In this document: positions 63,601-64,000 of the stretch, in pieces
Position numbering within the stretch: position 1 is the stretch's first letter
Layout: each line of letters begins with the position of its first letter
DNA from: Allolobophora icterica
Lineage: Eukaryota; Annelida; Clitellata; Crassiclitellata; Lumbricidae
Direction of reading: 5' to 3'
DNA: 64,000 bases
Assembly (NCBI GenBank): GCA_963556255.1
Contig: OY744604.1
Location: 92,043,062-92,107,061 of the forward strand
Notes under the pieces: generated by a model
What the model was told of the DNA's origin: nothing
What the model saw: only the letters and a program-made list of their open reading frames with translations
The model's database searches: none
Made by a program: the position numbers and the translations under genes

Positions 63601-64000
63601 TACATTGCGCTTAGTATGGCCCACTCGAAGCAGCGGTTATCTTCATTCTTGACATTAATAACCGTGCGAGGGGGTATATACTTTGGTGTGGGAAAATAGC
63701 TCTTACCTCGGAAAGGCTTGTATCTTGCAAAACTGAGGTCTAGCGCCACGACCCGCTTCACTCTCCACCCTGATCCCTCATTGGTGTACTCTTCGAGGAG
63801 TTTTAGTACTTCGGCCTTGGCCTTCCGTATAATCCCCTGGATTTTCCCCGCATTGGTAATTGGCACTGCTTTGCTTCGAAAGTAGGCCGTATTGGTAATA
63901 GTACCTGGGGTTGCGTTTCCGTTGTACACCATATCAACGGTCGGTGCCAACTTTTCCAAATCAACCGTTAGCACTTGCGAGTATTTTAAACCACCATTTT
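60639..64000 (-). pseudogene. polB: Polinton-2 protein-primed type B DNA polymerase, one in-frame TAG, N-terminus outside window
   Basis: About 1,120 codons are visible in one frame. The N-terminal region ends in the GSGWRVKRVV block. Then come a zinc finger (CRRCLHIFCRQDLLDAHIKDC spacing), exonuclease motif I YADFEAL, an HNH-like segment (CHICGNAL...RDHCHITG...ACN) and Exo II FHNLRGYDSH. The palm motifs are YLDANNLYGWAM (A), FFKLANNAVFGKTME (B) and LLYTDTDSLLF (C). A single TAG at 62382-62384 interrupts the frame between exonuclease and polymerase domains; the homologous Polinton-1 site has no stop. The frame stays open to the window edge. Without readthrough the product loses the whole polymerase half. 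Confidence 0.92.

Larger units (their letters stand above)
50400..64000 (-). mobile_element. Polinton/Maverick (adintovirus-like) element 2, nearly intact, right end outside window
   Basis: Thirteen genes of the Polinton set fill 13.6 kb with little space between them. Eleven are on the minus strand; the PLA2-like protein and integrase are on the plus strand. Ten of the thirteen read through without a clear lesion. The left limit is uncertain (it may include the minisatellite at 49720-50330), and PolB runs off the right edge. G+C content is visibly higher than in Polinton-1, and similarity to it is only at protein level, so the two are separate lineages acquired or amplified independently. 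Confidence 0.92.

Noticed and set aside
50400..64000. A free adenovirus or a nucleocytoplasmic large DNA virus insertion
   Set aside because: The gene set (rve integrase, protein-primed PolB, A32-like ATPase, adenain-like protease) and size match Polintons/adintoviruses; no other large-virus genes are seen.

Overview
The window is nuclear DNA of an invertebrate animal, probably marine. The evidence is a + strand gene of spliced CUB-domain exons with metazoan splice signals, many non-LTR retrotransposons and DNA transposons, and two Polinton/Maverick (adintovirus-like) elements. The species cannot be named from the sequence.

Host gene. Six + strand exons are visible: 12697-12872, 13564-13729, 15372-15556, 42773-42938, 46280-46345 and 46759-46928. 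Each CUB domain is coded by two exons, and their phases join correctly. A 66-bp Thr/Pro-rich exon separates CUB2 from CUB3. The intron inside CUB2 is about 27 kb, because a whole Polinton and many other repeats sit in it. The second half of CUB3 is not seen.

Layout. 1-6550 is a nested stack: an older non-LTR retrotransposon holds a second, nearly complete copy (823-4379) and a piggyBac relic bounded by TTAA (4770-6211). 6550-12650 holds microsatellites, a solo-LTR-like unit and three terminal-inverted-repeat transposons, two with 8-bp target duplications. 12.7-15.6 kb carries host exons, a SINE-like repeat and a decayed reverse transcriptase. Polinton-1 spans 17675-39728. It has terminal repeats of about 408 bp, AG...CT ends and a 6-bp duplication TACGCA, and it interrupts a third retrotransposon. 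Its genes (19.2-34.3 kb) are all recognisable but decayed, and later transposons landed in it. 39.7-50.3 kb holds retrotransposon 3' parts, a long GAA tract, a mariner-like element with long terminal repeats, host exons and minisatellites. Polinton-2 runs from about 50.4 kb past the window end.

Polinton gene set. Both elements encode protein-primed type B DNA polymerase, rve integrase, packaging ATPase, adenain-like protease, double-jelly-roll major capsid candidate, penton-like minor capsid candidate, a zinc-ribbon/phospholipase A2-like protein, a glycine-tailed virion protein, fibre-like proteins with a lectin-like head, and conserved proteins of unknown role. Together these would support DNA replication, integration, capsid assembly and maturation, genome packaging, membrane penetration and attachment. 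Polinton-2 is strikingly intact. In the visible part its only clear lesions are one in-frame TAG in the polymerase, one TAG near the capsid C-terminus and one frameshift in a small unknown gene. Its protease lies in the -1 frame behind a perfect A AAA AAC slippery heptamer at the end of the upstream gene. The two elements differ in gene order and in integrase subtype.

All family assignments come from motifs read by eye. No database search was run.
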